From Dasypus novemcinctus (Eukaryota > Chordata > Mammalia > Cingulata > Dasypodidae): a stretch of DNA of 64,000 nt. Made by a program: the position numbers and the translations under genes. Positions within the stretch are counted from its first letter, which is position 1, and each line of letters starts with the position of its first letter. The notes under the pieces were generated by a model. The model did not search any database, was not told the origin of the DNA, and worked only from the letters and a program-made list of their open reading frames with translations. The stretch spans positions 1,612,001 to 1,676,000 of the forward strand of contig NW_026688628.1 in NCBI RefSeq assembly GCF_030445035.2, read 5' to 3'. This document shows, in pieces, positions 35,223-46,800 of the stretch.

Positions 35223-36176
35223 TTATTTTCTCCTTCTATTTTTGTCTTTCTTGTTGCTTTTACACTCTCCTCCATCTCTGACTGTCCTGTTTTTTCCTTT
35301 CTTCCTGCAGAATTCCCTTAAGAATTTCTTGAAGGGGATGTTTCTTCTGATATACTCTTTCAGTTTCTGTTTATCTGTGAATATTTTGAACTCTCCATCA
35401 TTTTTGAATGCTAGTTTAGCTGGATAGAGTATTCTTGGTTGGAGATTTTTTTCCTTTAGTACCTTGACTATATCATACCACTGCCTTCTTGCCTCCATCG
35501 TTTCAGATGAGAAATCAGCACTTAATCTTATGGAGTTTCCCTTGTATGTGATGGTTTTCTTTTCTCTTGCTGCTTTTAGAATTTTTTCTTTGTCTTGAGC
35601 ATTGGATAATTTGACAAGTATATGTCTTGGGGTGGGCCTGTTGGGGTTTATGACCAGTGGAGTGCGCTGTGCTTCTTGGATATGTACATCTGTCTCTTTC
35701 AGTAGATTTGGGAAGTTTTCATTCATTATTTCCTGCAGCACTCCTTCTGACCCCTTTCCCTTCTCTTTTCCTTCTGGAATGCCTATAATACGTATGTTTG
35801 AGCGTTTTGCGTTATCATTCAGGTCCCTAAGTCCTATCTGGATTTTTTCTACCTTTTTATTGACCACTTCTACTATCTGTTTGATTTCCAATGCACTGTC
35901 TTACACATCACTAATCCTCTGCTCTGCCTCTTCTAGTCTGCTGATATTTGTTGCAAGTGTATTTTTGATTTCTTGAATTGTGGTGTTCATTTCCATCATA
36001 TCTGTTATGTTTTTGCGCATGTCTGCAATTTCCCCTCCAAATGTTGTCTTCACGCTGTTAACCTCTTTCATTACTTCATCAAATTTGTCGGTGATATATG
36101 TTCTGAGATCTTTCATTGCTTGTGCGAAGTCCTGCCCCCCTTCCTGATTTTCAGTTTGTTGATTGGATTCAGCCAT
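35223..36176 (-). pseudogene. L1 ORF1: RNA-binding chaperone, one premature stop
   Basis: ORF1p is a trimeric RNA-binding protein that coats L1 RNA. Start MAESNQQTENQEGGQ at 36176; a coiled-coil-like N-terminal half (DKFDEVMKEVNSVKTTF ... ISRLEEAEQRISDV), then a TAA at 35901-35903. The same frame continues without further breaks through the RRM-like and C-terminal domain (RSNIRIIGIPEGKEKG, PRHILVKLSNAQDKEKILKA, RLSADFSSETMEARRQW) to the stop at 35223. Total 317 codons plus stop, slightly shorter than human ORF1p (338). Confidence 0.95.
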
Positions 36177-36917
36177 ATTTCCTGATTACTGGTTTGGTTT
36201 GTAGATTTTTGTTGTTGTCTTGTCAACATTTTTTCTTGACGGGTTTAATCAGTTCCTTAGCTTCTTTGTCTAGTCTTGGAGATTAATTAGCTGTTGTTTT
36301 TGCGTAAGTGTTATATCTTCTCTTTGTCACTTTGTTCTTCTTATTCCAATTTCTTATTGCTAGTTAAGCTCACTTTAAAGGAAAGTATTAGTGCTGGGGA
36401 AAGTCAATTGTGTAAGGAAGGAAAAAGTGTGAAGTAGTATTGGTGATATATGTTTACAAAGCAACAATATGAGTTCTGGGAGGATGGAGGTTAGATCATG
36501 TAAATTGTGTAGAGTTATAGTAGTAGGAAAGAACCTATAATGAGGTAGACGACTGAATATGGGAGGAATGTGGTACGTACTAAGAGGGTATTGATTTCGT
36601 GAGAGAGGGAAAGAGAAAAGAAATGTAATAGTTTCAGGGACGAATACCAGATGGAAAACTAAACAAAGGTATTAGAAATTAAGAGTTAGACACTTTGTGG
36701 ATCAAAGAAAGGGAGATGGAATATAGGAGAGATAGCAGATGGTGGAGGATATCAAGTTGTAGGGGAAAGGGGATAGTGTAGATAGGCTAAATCTATTCAC
36801 AGAAAAATGAGGCAGTGGAGGGTGAGGAAACCCAGCAAATGTGAGGTATTTCCTGTAGGACCTATTGTATTGTTAAGGTAAAATAGTATAAGAAGAATAT
36901 TTGGGACAAGAAAGAGA

Positions 36918-36985
36918 GGATTAAAAAAAAAAAAAAGAACAACAAGAACAACAACAACAAAAAAAAAAAAACAAAAAAAAAAACC
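36918..36985. repeat. A-rich / (AAC)n simple repeat
   Basis: Runs of A with 'aacaacaagaacaacaacaa' in the L1 5' UTR. Confidence 0.9.
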
Positions 36986-37002
36986 CAAAGAACAGAAACC
37001 CC

Positions 37003-37490
37003 GCCGCAAGGCTCGGCTGGGCTCAGCTGGGCTCCGGTCCCCCTCCCGCCGCCCGCCGCAGCTTGGCTGGGCTCGGCTGGGCCCGACTAGGCTCGGGTCC
37101 CCTGCCTGCTGCCCGCCGCGGCTCGGCTGGGCTCGGCTTCCCCTCCCGCCGTGGCTCGACTGGGCTCGGGGTTCCCGCCCGCCGCACAGCGCGGCGCAAC
37201 ACGGCTCGGCTCTCCTGCTCGCCGCCCGGCACAGCGCGGCTGGGCTCGGCCGAGCTCAGCTGGGCTTGGCCCCCCCGCCCACCGCGGCTCAGCCGGGCTC
37301 GGCCGGACTCCGCTTCCCCACCCACCGCCCGCCGCCGCGATGCAGCGCGGCTCGGCTCTCCCGCCCGCCGCCCGCCGCGGCACGGCTAGGCTCGGCTGGG
37401 CTCGGCTCCTTCGCCTGCCGCCCGCCGCGGCACAGCACGGCTCGGCTCTCCCGCCCGCCACCCGCCGCGGTGCTAGCTGCCTCGGCTCTG
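37003..37490. repeat. GC-rich VNTR in the L1 5' UTR
   Basis: Many irregular repeats of 'cggctcggctgggctcggct' and 'cccgcccgccgcccgccgcg' modules. Strong CpG content. The long frames on both strands here (37151-37822, 37087-37461 and others) are products of this composition. Confidence 0.92.
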
Positions 37491-37603
37491 CCTACCCAAG
37501 GAGGGAGTCCTCCACACGTAGCTGGGATCTCCGTGTATATTTCACAGATGGATCCTCTCTGTTACCATCCCTCCAAATCGATGTCCAGACACCTTCCGGA
37601 CCA

Positions 37604-37788
37604 GGAAAAATCCCGAAACAGCCGGTTCCAAAGAGTCTCCGACGCCTCCCAGCCGATTCCCCCCAGGAGCTAGTAACCGGGAAGTTCACTCAGCCGCCAT
37701 CTTGCCTCCCCCTCTGCCCTGAAAAAATCCTGAAAAAGCCTGGTCCCGGAGAACCTCCAGCGGTGCCCAGCTGCCTCTTCCCAGGAGA
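37604..37788 (-). repeat. Two tandem promoter-type units, about 117-bp period
   Basis: Unit starts at 37604 (ggaaaaatcccgaaacagcc) and 37721 (gaaaaaatcctgaaaaagcc), each ending in a 'ccag..gattccccccaggag' or 'cagctgcctcttcccaggag' type block. The outer unit is cut off at the L1 5' end (37806). Confidence 0.75.
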
Positions 37789-37806
37789 GACGGCAAGGCA
37801 AGCTCA

Positions 37807-37821
37807 CTCTTATGTTTTTTA
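37807..37821. repeat. Target-site duplication, right copy, of the full-length L1
   Basis: CTCTTATGTTTTTTA, identical to 28769-28783. Confidence 0.92.
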
Positions 37822-38675
37822 AGGGAAGAGCAATTAGTGAAGCATTTCCCAAAAAGATGACATTCATGGGGTTTCTCTCCAGGGTGAATCCTCTCATGTT
37901 GTTTAAGGGAAGAGTAACCAATGAAACCTTTCCCACATAGAGAACATGCATAGGGTTTCTCACCAGTGTGAGTCCTCACATGTTGTTTAAGGTTAGAATA
38001 TTGATGGAAGCCTTTGCCACATAGATGACATTGATAATGTTTCTCACCAGTGTGAGTTCTCACATGTTGTTTAAGGGAAGAATGTTGACTGAAACATTTC
38101 CCACATAGAAGACATTCATGGGGTTTCTCTCCAGAGTGAGTCTTCTCATATCATTTAAGGTAAGAGCAATGAATAAAATATTTTCCCCAAAGATGGCATA
38201 AGTAGTGTTTCTGGACAGTATGAGTTCTTTTATTTTCTCTAAAATGAGAATAGTGACATTCATGAATCTGCTTATGCTGACTAATAACTGAGAGGTCCCT
38301 GTGTAATTTTGCCATCGGACTCCTAAAATATGGTTTCTGTGTCTTGCAAATTAAAGCATATTGTGTCACTGTGGATCTGTCAGTGGTATCTTCTTTCAAA
38401 TAATTGTATTTGAAGGAATTCCTTTTAATGTTAGATCTCAATGACATGATTTCAGAAGTATCTTTCTTACAGATAAGAGGGTTGAATATCATTTCTATCA
38501 TTTCCCATTTTTTAGAGACACTTTTGCTACCTGCTGAGACCAGGTGATTGATATTCTCCAGCATCACTTCTCTGAATAGCTTTCTCTGGGAGGAATCTAG
38601 CATGTCCCACTCTTCCTGGGTAAAGTCTACAGCTACATCTTTGAAGGTAATTAACTCCTGTGATTCCATTGTCAA

Positions 38676-38937
38676 TACCTCAGCTGCAATCTATCTTCCT
38701 CTGAATTTTCATTCAAATCCACACAAACAAAAGAAGAAAGCTGTCTGGAAAAAGACACCTTGAGTTCAAGTTTTTTCTTCTTGTATCCCAATCTTAAATA
38801 ACACAAGAGTTACATGCCACTCCTGTGTCTTACCTGGTATTTTCCTCTTTCTTCAATTCAATGTTGATGGAGTCGTTGTACAGCTTCTAAGATCCTCCAG
38901 AGCACTGGATGATTTCACTGCCATTTTTTCAGGGGTT
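38676..38937 (-). other. 5' untranslated part of the ZNF retrocopy
   Basis: Lies between the outer duplication (38938-38949) and the KRAB start. On the minus strand it contains ATACCAGGTAAGAC near 38835, which looks like a splice donor left in the copied RNA, so the captured transcript may have kept one 5' intron or used an alternative first exon. Confidence 0.5.
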
Positions 38938-38949
38938 CATGTTATCTTT

Positions 38950-39440
38950 CTTTCTTGCCAGCTGTCCTCAAGTGGGCTGGGCAGTAACTCTGAACCTCTG
39001 GATTCCAGAACTTTCCCTGACAGGAGACCAAGTTCCTCCTTTGGAGAATTGACCTTCCATCATCCCAGGAGAGTGTGTGGGACACTTGGGCTTCCTTGGG
39101 TTCCTGAAGGGCCTTCTGGTCTGGGGGTTTGCCTACAAAGTTTCCTTCAAGAGGACATAACACTGTCAGCTAGAGGAGGCTCTCAGCCAATCAACATCCT
39201 ACGTTATGTATGTTAAAGATAATATGATCTCTCCATGGTGTAATGCATTTTTCAAAATGTTGGATTTTATTTGATTTAATTCAAATATCATCAATTTTTA
39301 TATAGTGTAGCCATTTGATATTGTTTATGAATTCCAAACATAGATATTGGATTATGTTTGTAAACTGATCTCTTCCTCTGGGCATAATAGATTGTATAAA
39401 CTTCAGAGGTTTCACTTTTACTTTATTAAATTATAATCAG
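38950..39440. other. Unassigned flank right of the chimera
   Basis: No finger, KRAB or named repeat. A 73-codon frame (38942-39163, minus) shows no recognisable domain. Confidence 0.45.
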
Positions 39441-39975
39441 GGGTTCGAATGGCCCATATCAGTAGGACTTTGATTCTTCCCCCTGTATGATGGGCAGGGA
39501 CTCACCGAGAAAAACGCATGGCAAAGGAAGTAGTTGGAGTTTTGATGCTGGAACCCAGGGAAGTAAACACACAGGAGAGAACACAGAGGAATAGAGATGG
39601 CTCCATAGACATGGCAGAGGCCTGGGAAGAGAGAGAAGCTGATGGTCTACAGCTGACCTTGTGGAGACACCAGAGCAGCCAAGCCCATAAAGAAACAAGC
39701 CCCAGACAGAGAGACAAGCCTTATACCATCCTACAGCTGAGACCAGAAGAAGTTGGGACCATGGAGTCTGAAGAAGAAGGCTGAATCCTCACAGAGACCA
39801 GCAGCCATCTTGCTCCAACATGTGGCAACAGACTTTGATGAGGGAAGTAACTTACATTTTATGGCCTTGTGACTATAAGCTTCTACCCAAAATAAATCCC
39901 CTTTGTAAATGCCAACAGATTTCTGGTACTTTGCATCAGTACCCCTTTAGTTGGCTAATACATATAGTCAAAGTG
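39441..39975 (+). mobile_element. LTR-like repeat with MaLR-style 3' end
   Basis: The 3' part reads 'ctataagcttctacccaaaa' with AATAAA, then 'cagatttctggtactttgca' and 'agttggctaatacata', the same order of elements as in MaLR LTR ends. Upstream sequence is not diagnostic. Family not named. Confidence 0.5.
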
Positions 39976-41066
39976 GTTGATATTTTTCGTGATTTCTCCC
40001 CATTGCTTTGATGATTAGAAGGCCCTAAGAGATGTTTTTTCACTTACCTTTTAAAATCCATCCAGAATTTTCTTTTGTCTACAATGAAGTGGGAAGATAC
40101 AAATTTATTTTTAACCCAAAGTGCTATCCAGTTTTCACAGTATCAAACACTGAAAACTTTATCACTGGCCCTGGTTTGGACTTCTTGCTAACCTCGGAGT
40201 GTAGGAGCCATACTAGAGGTGATGCTTTCTGCAGAAGTGAAGGCCACAGTGGACCAGGGCACCCTGTGCCCACACCAGAAGTGGACAAGCTTGAAGGCAG
40301 CAGTGGGAGGAAGCTGAAATATGGTGGGCTTGTTCTGGCCAGCGGTGGTCTGGGAGCAGGAGCCCTAAGCCCATGCTAGGAGGTTTTCTGTCCTCCCCAT
40401 CCTGTAAAGTGACTTGGAGCACAGGCACACCAGGATTTCCAGCAGCTGTGAGACAAGTTTCTTTAGTATGGCACCCCTGGAATTTTCACGAACTTTAAGA
40501 CAGTACTAAGGATTGCCTTGTTGGCATTAGCAGGGTGACTGTGGGCAACAACCAGGCTGACTTATCTTCACACCTCTCCCAGAATGACCAGGTGTCTTGC
40601 ACAGATGGAAGATGTGTGAAGGATTTTTAGAGGATCAACTGAAGCTGCTTTCACCCAGTCTGAGTTCCTGGAGTCAGTGAGCATGGGGGTTACTGGGTTT
40701 TCCAACATACTCTGTATAAGTGCTGCATTCTTTTAACTATACTTTCTACCTTGTGCCTTGCAGTTGGTAGAAATGCTTCCTAGTGTTACTACCCAGAGGA
40801 AAAAAGTAATGCAAAAACAAACTTAGGCAACCTGGCATTAGGTTTGAGACCTGATACTTCCCAAATCCATCAAGAACAAGTGTCTGAGTTCACTGTCGGG
40901 AGGATCGAAGCAGCCAGAGTGATATACATGGCTAACTAGGGGAGGATTAAAGAACAGCCAGCATGTGCATTTCTTCATCTTTTATTAAATAATGAGGCAC
41001 ATGTACTTTCCCTTTAAGGACAAGCTGGGGTGAACAAATGGAGATATTAAAAGATGAAAGCTGATG
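39976..41066. other. Unassigned sequence
   Basis: The frame at 40032-40379 shows no recognisable domain. No repeat identified. Confidence 0.45.
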
Positions 41067-42080
41067 GGTGAGGCAAGATGGCATCTGAGTGAATGCACTT
41101 CATAATTGCTCCCACAAAAGAGCAGCTGAGTAGGGTTGGAATCTTGCTGCAGTGGGCTGTTTTGGGGACTTGCAAGGCAGGAGGTGTTTGGACATTGATT
41201 TGGAGAGACAGATATCATGCTTGCTAAGGTAGAATTGTAGGTTTCTAGCACTGAGGTCGGAAGTTGTGGAGAGGTGGGATTCTTCCCCCTAAGGCATTCC
41301 CTGGACTGTCAGTAGTGTGGTGGCATTCCCAAGCCCTGTGTTCCCCAGAAGCATGGTCCCCAGGTTTGTGACCCCTAAGCCACCACAGCCCACGTTCCAC
41401 AGACCCACAGACCCCAAGTCTGCAATATCCCAGACTTCCCACTCCCAATTCCAGGGCTCCCTGTGGTGAGGGAATACACTAGCCCTTCAATTTTGGACTG
41501 ACTCTGTAAGTTGGAGGGTTTGGGTGGGAGGTGCAGAGGAGAAAAATGAGTGTGGGTTTAATTTTCAGGTCCTGCCCCCCCTGTTTCTTTGAGCTTGGAG
41601 GAGCATACCAGGTGGCTTGGGGAAAGCTGGGGAAGAAAGGAGAGACAAATCTGCTGAGAAAGCCCAATTTACCTAAAAGTGCTGGCATAGGAAACTTGGT
41701 CTGGAAGAAGGTGGAGCCAGAAAATCAACTAGCCCTCCTATAGCACACCTAAGGGAGATGGACTGTAAGATGTGTTTTGAAAACTTCCATTAGCATATTT
41801 GAGTTTCCTGGTGAGGTGTGGGCACTCTGTCTTTGGAAATTAAGACACATTGTTTTCTCTGGTGATTTGTTTAACCAAGGACCCTCTTGAATCTCCTACT
41901 GGACACCTCAAACAGCTTCACTGCTGCCCTGGGAGAGAGGGAAGGGAGAAAGGGAGAAAGGGGGAAGGTCAGAATCCTAAGCATTTTATTTAAATGCAAA
42001 AAGGATTCCTTGCTTGAAACCTTGGTCTTTTTTATTGGTTTATTTTCTCATTTTTTCCTTCCTCTTTATACCCCCACAGC

Positions 42081-42212
42081 CCTTTCTTCCTCCTCCTCCT
42101 CCTCCCTTTCCTCCTCCTCTTCTTCTTCTTCTTCATCTTCCTGTTTTTCTTGCTTGCATTTCTACCCCCCCATTTTTCCCCTTCCCCCCCTTTTTTCCCT
42201 TTCTCTTCTTTT
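42081..42212. repeat. (TCC)n/(TTC)n pyrimidine-rich tract
   Basis: TCC and TTC repeats followed by C/T-rich sequence in the 5' UTR of the old L1. Confidence 0.92.
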
Positions 42213-42891
42213 TTTATATTAGGGGTGGCAGGAATTGATTCACATTTGCTGTGTTTCCTCATCCTCGATTTCCTCTTTTCTGTGTGTAATGACTTTGGCC
42301 TCCAATGCTAACCCCTTTCCTCTACATCTATTTATCCTCCATCATTTAGTGTTTCTCTTACATTCCACTGCTCTTAATTTAGCCCTCAATTTTTATTTCT
42401 AATACCTTTCTGCTGTTTTGTCTTTTATTCACTCTCTATATTATTTCCTTTCCTTTCTCTTTCCCACTTTCCTGACCACAGTGCTCTTTTAATTCATAAT
42501 ATATTCCTCACCATATTCAGTTTACTGTCTCATTATACATACTCCATTTTTCTTACTGTTATAACTCTATGCAGCTTACATGAGTCTAATACCCATTCTC
42601 CTAGATCTTACATGGTTCTTCTGCTAACATTTACTATCAATACTACTATTATACTTTTTTCTTTTCTTACTTGTTTTGCTTTCACTTGCCCTAATATTTT
42701 CCTTCAAGTGAACTGAGCCAACAGCAAGGAAATAGAATAAGAAGAACAAAGTGGCAAAGAGAAGACTTAACATGTATGCAAAAACAGCAACTGATTATCC
42801 CTGAGACTAGACAAAGAAGTTAATCAAACTAACAAGATAAAATGATGACCAGACAGCAAAATCTACAAACCAAACCAATAATCTGGAAAAC

Positions 42892-43800
42892 ATGACCCAA
42901 TCCAATGAACAAACTAAAAAATAGGAAGAAGAGTAAAATATCTAACAAGTAATTAAAGCTCTCAAAACATTTAATAGGGGCCAATTTAATGAGGTGAAAT
43001 AAGAGATAAGAATAGGAAGAAAACACTTGGGGAGCATACAGAAGAAATTGCAATCATGCAAAAAAAAAAAAAGACAACGGATATGATGGGGAGGAACAGC
43101 ACAATCCAAGAAATCAAAAACACACTCTCAGCAAATAACAGCACATTTGATGAGGGAGAGGAACTAATGATGTGGAAGACTGTACATCTGAAATCAAACA
43201 GATAGTAGAATTGATATATAAAAAGTGGGAAAAAATTCAACAGGGACTTTGGGACCTGAATGACAATGCAAAATGTGAAAAGATATGCATTATAGGCATC
43301 CCAGAAAAAGAAGAGAAGGGAAAGGGAACAGAAGGGGTGTTGGAGGAAATAATGGATAAAAACTTCCCAAACCTATTGAGGGAGATGAACGTCCACATCC
43401 AGGAAGCACAATGCACCCTAAATAGCATAAATCCCAACAGGCCTACCCAAAGACATATACTTGTCAAATTATCCAATGCTCAGGACAAAGAGAAAATTCT
43501 AAAAGCAGCAAGAGAAAATAACCACACATACAAAGGAGGCTTCATAAGATTGAGTGCTGATTTCTCATCTGAAACCATGGAGGCAAGAAGGCAGTGGTAT
43601 GACATAGTCAAGGTACTAAAAGAAAAAAAAATTTCCAAAAAAGAATACTCTATCCAGCTAAACTAACATTCAAATATGATAGAGAGTTCAAATACTCACA
43701 GATAAACAGAAATTATTAGAGTATGCCAAGAAGAATCCTGCCCTTCAAGAAATACTAATGGAAGTTCTATAGGACGAAAGAAAAAAACAGGAGAGACAGA
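42892..43800 (+). pseudogene. L1 ORF1 remnant
   Basis: ATG at 42892 (MTQSNEQT-like start) corresponds to the ORF1 start of the younger copy. The only long frame is 43172-43666, with EIKQIVELIYKKWEKIQQG, IIGIPEKEEKGKGTEGV and RHILVKLSNAQDKEKILKA, i.e. the RRM-like and C-terminal part. The N-terminal coiled-coil half is broken by several stops. Confidence 0.88.
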
Positions 43801-43885
43801 GTTGGAGGAGAGTGTAAGAACAACTAAAAAGACAAAAAAAGTAAAAAAACAAACAAAATATAACAAACACAAATCCAAAGAAAGC

Positions 43886-46800
43886 ATGGCTAATATAAAT
43901 AATTCCTTGAAAATGATAACACTGAATGTCAGTGGATTAAACTCACCTCTCAAGAGGCTCAGACTGGAAAATTGGATAAGAAAGTATGATCCATCTATAT
44001 GTTGTCTACATGAAAAATATCTTAGACCCAGGGATTCAAGGAGGTTGAAAGTGAATGGCTGGAAAACAATCTTACAGGCAAATAATAACCAAAAATGGGC
44101 AGGAGTAACTATGTTAATATCAGACAAAATAGGCTTTAAATGCAAAACAATTGTGAGAGACAAATAGGGACACTACATATTAGTGAAAGGGATAATCATT
44201 CAAAAAGAAAGAACAGTTATAAACATTTATGCTCCTAACAAGGATACATCCAAATATCTGAGGCAAACAGTGGAGAAACTAAGGGAAGGAATAGATGTCT
44301 CTACAATTACAGTGTGGGACTTTAATACACCACTATCAACTGGAAATCTGCAAGGGCCAGAGGCCCAGATTTTACACCATATGGAAATTAAACAGCACAC
44401 TCTTTGAAATACAGTGGGTCAAAGAAGAAATCTCAAAAGAAATTAATAACTACCTTGAAACTAATGAAAATTATAATACAACATACCAAAACTTATGGGA
44501 TGCAGCAAAAGCAGTACTGAGAGGAAATTTATAGCCATAAATTCAAACATCAAAAAAGAAGAGCAAAAATTGAAGAACTAACTGCGTATTTGGAGGAATT
44601 AGTAAAAAAACAACAAAGTAATCCCACAGGAAGAAGAAGGAAGGAAACAACAAAGATAAGAGCAGAACTAAATGAAATAGAAAATAAGAAAGCACTTGAA
44701 AAGATAAATAAGACCAAGAGCTGGGTTTTTGAGAAGGTCAATAAAATTGACAAACTCTTAGCTAGACTAACAAAGAAAAAAAGAAAGAAGATGCAGATAC
44801 ACAAAATAAGAAATGACAAAGGAGATATCACCACTGGCCTCACAGAAATAAAGACTATCATAAGAGGATACTTTGAAAAACTATATTCCAACAAAAATGA
44901 CAATTCAGAGGAAATGGACAAATTCCTAGAAACACATAACCACCCTATATTGATGAAAGAAGAAATTGATGATCTCAACAAACTAATCACAAGTAAAGAG
45001 ATAGAATCTGTCATTAAAAACCTCCCATCTCAGAAGAGCCCAGGGCCAAATGGCTTCACAGGTGAATTCTACCAAAATTTCCGTAAAGAACTAACACCAA
45101 TCTTGATGAAACTCTTCCAAAAATTTGAAACAGAAGAACATTGCATAACTCATCAATGATGCCAACATTACCCTAATATGAAAGCCAAATAAAGACACCA
45201 CAGGAAAGGAAAATTACAGACCAATCTCTCTAATGAACATAGATGTGGAAATCCTCAACAAAATACTTACTAATCATATTCAACAGCACAATAAATTAAT
45301 TATACTCCATGACCAGGTGGAATTCATTCTTGGTATGCAAGGATGGTTCAACATAAGAAAATACATTAATGTAAAAATCACATAAACAGATTGAAGGAAA
45401 AAAATCATATGATCATATCTATAGATGCACAAAAAGCATTTGACAAAATACAACACTATTTCTTAATAAAAACACTTCAAAAGATTGGAGTAGAGGGAAG
45501 CTTTCTGAACATGATAAAAGATATATATGAAAAACCCCCAGTTAACATCATTTACAATTTTGAAATCTGAAAATCTTTCCCTCTAAGATCAGGAACAAGG
45601 CAAGGATGACCATTATCACCCCTTCTATTTAATATTGTGTTAGAAGTACTTACATGAGCATTGAGGCAAGAATCAGACATAAAAGGCATTCAAATTGGAA
45701 AGGAAGAAGTCAAAATTTACTACTTGCCGATGATATGATCCTACACATAGAAAACTCTGAGAAGTCTACAATGTAACTTCTAGAACTTATAAATCAGTTC
45801 AGTAATGTTGAAGGTTATAAAATCGATGCGCAAAAATCAGTAGCATGTCTGTACACCTATCATGAAAAATGTAGGAGGAAATCAAGAAAAAAATACCATT
45901 TACAATAGAATATTAAAAAATCAAATACCTAGGAGTAAATTTAACTAAAGATGTAAAAAAAATTATACACAGAAAACTACACAACACTGTTCAAGGAAAT
46001 CAAAGAAAACTTAAACAAATGGAAGAATACTCCCTGTTCATGGATAGGAAGGCTAAATATTCTTATGATGTCTATCCTACCAAAACTGATCTACACATTC
46101 AATGCAATTCCAATAAAAATCAACACAGCATTCTTTAAGGAACTAGAAAAAAATAGCTATGAAATTTATTTGGAAAGGGAAGAGGCCACAAATATCCAAA
46201 TACATATTGAAAAAGAAAAATGAAATTGGAGGAATCACACTACCTGACTTCAAAACATAGTACACTAGTGAAAAAAGCATGGTATTCGCACAAGGAGAGG
46301 CACACTGATCAATAGAACCAATTTGAAAATTCTGATATAGAACCTTATAGATATAGACGTATGATATTCCCAAGGAAACCAAACCCACTGAAAGGGGATT
46401 ACCAACTCACACCTTATACAAAAACCAACTCAAGATGGATCAAAGACCTAAATATAAGAGCCAAGACTTTAAGGACCTTAGAAAGCAATGTAGGGAAACA
46501 TCTACAGGACCTTGTAATAGGAAATGGCTTCATAAACTTCACACCCAAAACATGAGCAGCAAAAGAACAAATAGATTAAAGAGACTTCTTCAAAATTAAA
46601 GCCTTTTGCACCTCAAAGGACTTTGTCAAGAAAATGAAAAGAGAGCCTACCCAATGGGAAAAAATATTTGGTAACCGTGTATATGATAGGAGACTAATAT
46701 CCTTCAAATATAAAGAACTCCTATATCTCAAAAAATAAAAAGACAACATGTCCATCTTAATAAGTGGCAAGACTTAAACAGACACCTCTCCAAATAAGAA

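Larger units (their letters stand above)
28784..37806 (-). mobile_element. Full-length L1, about 9.0 kb, young, inside the ZNF retrocopy
   Basis: Complete minus-strand L1: 5' UTR 36177-37806 with short tandem units and a GC-rich VNTR, ORF1 35223-36176, ORF2 31362-35179, and an unusually long 3' UTR 28784-31361 in two parts. Perfect 15-bp duplications flank it. Coding damage is slight: one stop in ORF1, one stop and one 1-nt deletion in ORF2. Its 9-kb length exceeds the roughly 6 kb usual for human L1, mainly from the 2.6-kb 3' UTR and 1.6-kb 5' UTR. Confidence 0.96.
36177..37806 (-). promoter_or_regulatory. L1 5' UTR / internal promoter
   Basis: Region between the 5' duplication and ORF1. 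A YY1-type motif CAAGATGGCGGC lies at 37693-37704 on the minus strand, as in the promoter of human L1. Upstream of it are parts of a roughly 117-bp repeated unit, downstream a GC-rich VNTR (37003-37490), then a purine/pyrimidine-biased stretch leading to ORF1. Confidence 0.75.
28556..38675 (-). pseudogene. KRAB C2H2 zinc-finger protein retrocopy, split by an L1
   Basis: KRAB zinc-finger proteins are nuclear repressors: KRAB recruits TRIM28 and the fingers bind DNA. ATG candidates are at 38675 and 38669. KRAB-A ([19 protein letters not shown], then LFREVMLEN) runs to about 38540 and joins without an intron to the linker and finger region. Two degenerate fingers come first, then a stop at 38151-38153, then fingers with ECLLCGKCF, QCHLCGKGF, ACSLCGKGF and ECHLFGKCF (one Cys lost). 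The L1 at 28784-37806 cuts the next linker; beyond it come [18 protein letters not shown] and a finger broken at ACHLCG (28556). The style resembles the ZNF705/ZNF596 group. Not functional: stop, L1 insertion and loss of the C-terminus. Confidence 0.88.
24241..38949 (-). mobile_element. Chimeric KRAB-ZNF mRNA / L1 retrocopy with shared 12-bp duplication
   Basis: Reading the minus strand: flank, AAAGATAACATG (38949-38938), spliced ZNF mRNA copy, junction at 28556/28555, 3' part of an L1 in the same orientation, A-rich tail, and AAAGATAACATG again (24252-24241). The ZNF part is intronless across KRAB-A and the fingers, so it came from processed RNA. No ZNF sequence exists left of the L1 part, so the L1 did not simply insert into a ZNF gene. 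A single insertion formed by template switching from L1 RNA to ZNF mRNA explains everything seen. The younger L1 at 28784-37806 was added later. The duplication is short and adjoins A-rich sequence, so a chance match is not fully excluded. Confidence 0.72.

Noticed and set aside
37087..37822. Long proline/arginine/alanine-rich open frames on both strands
   Set aside because: They lie in the GC-rich VNTR of the L1 5' UTR, where stop codons are rare by composition; no domain, and repeats in all frames.
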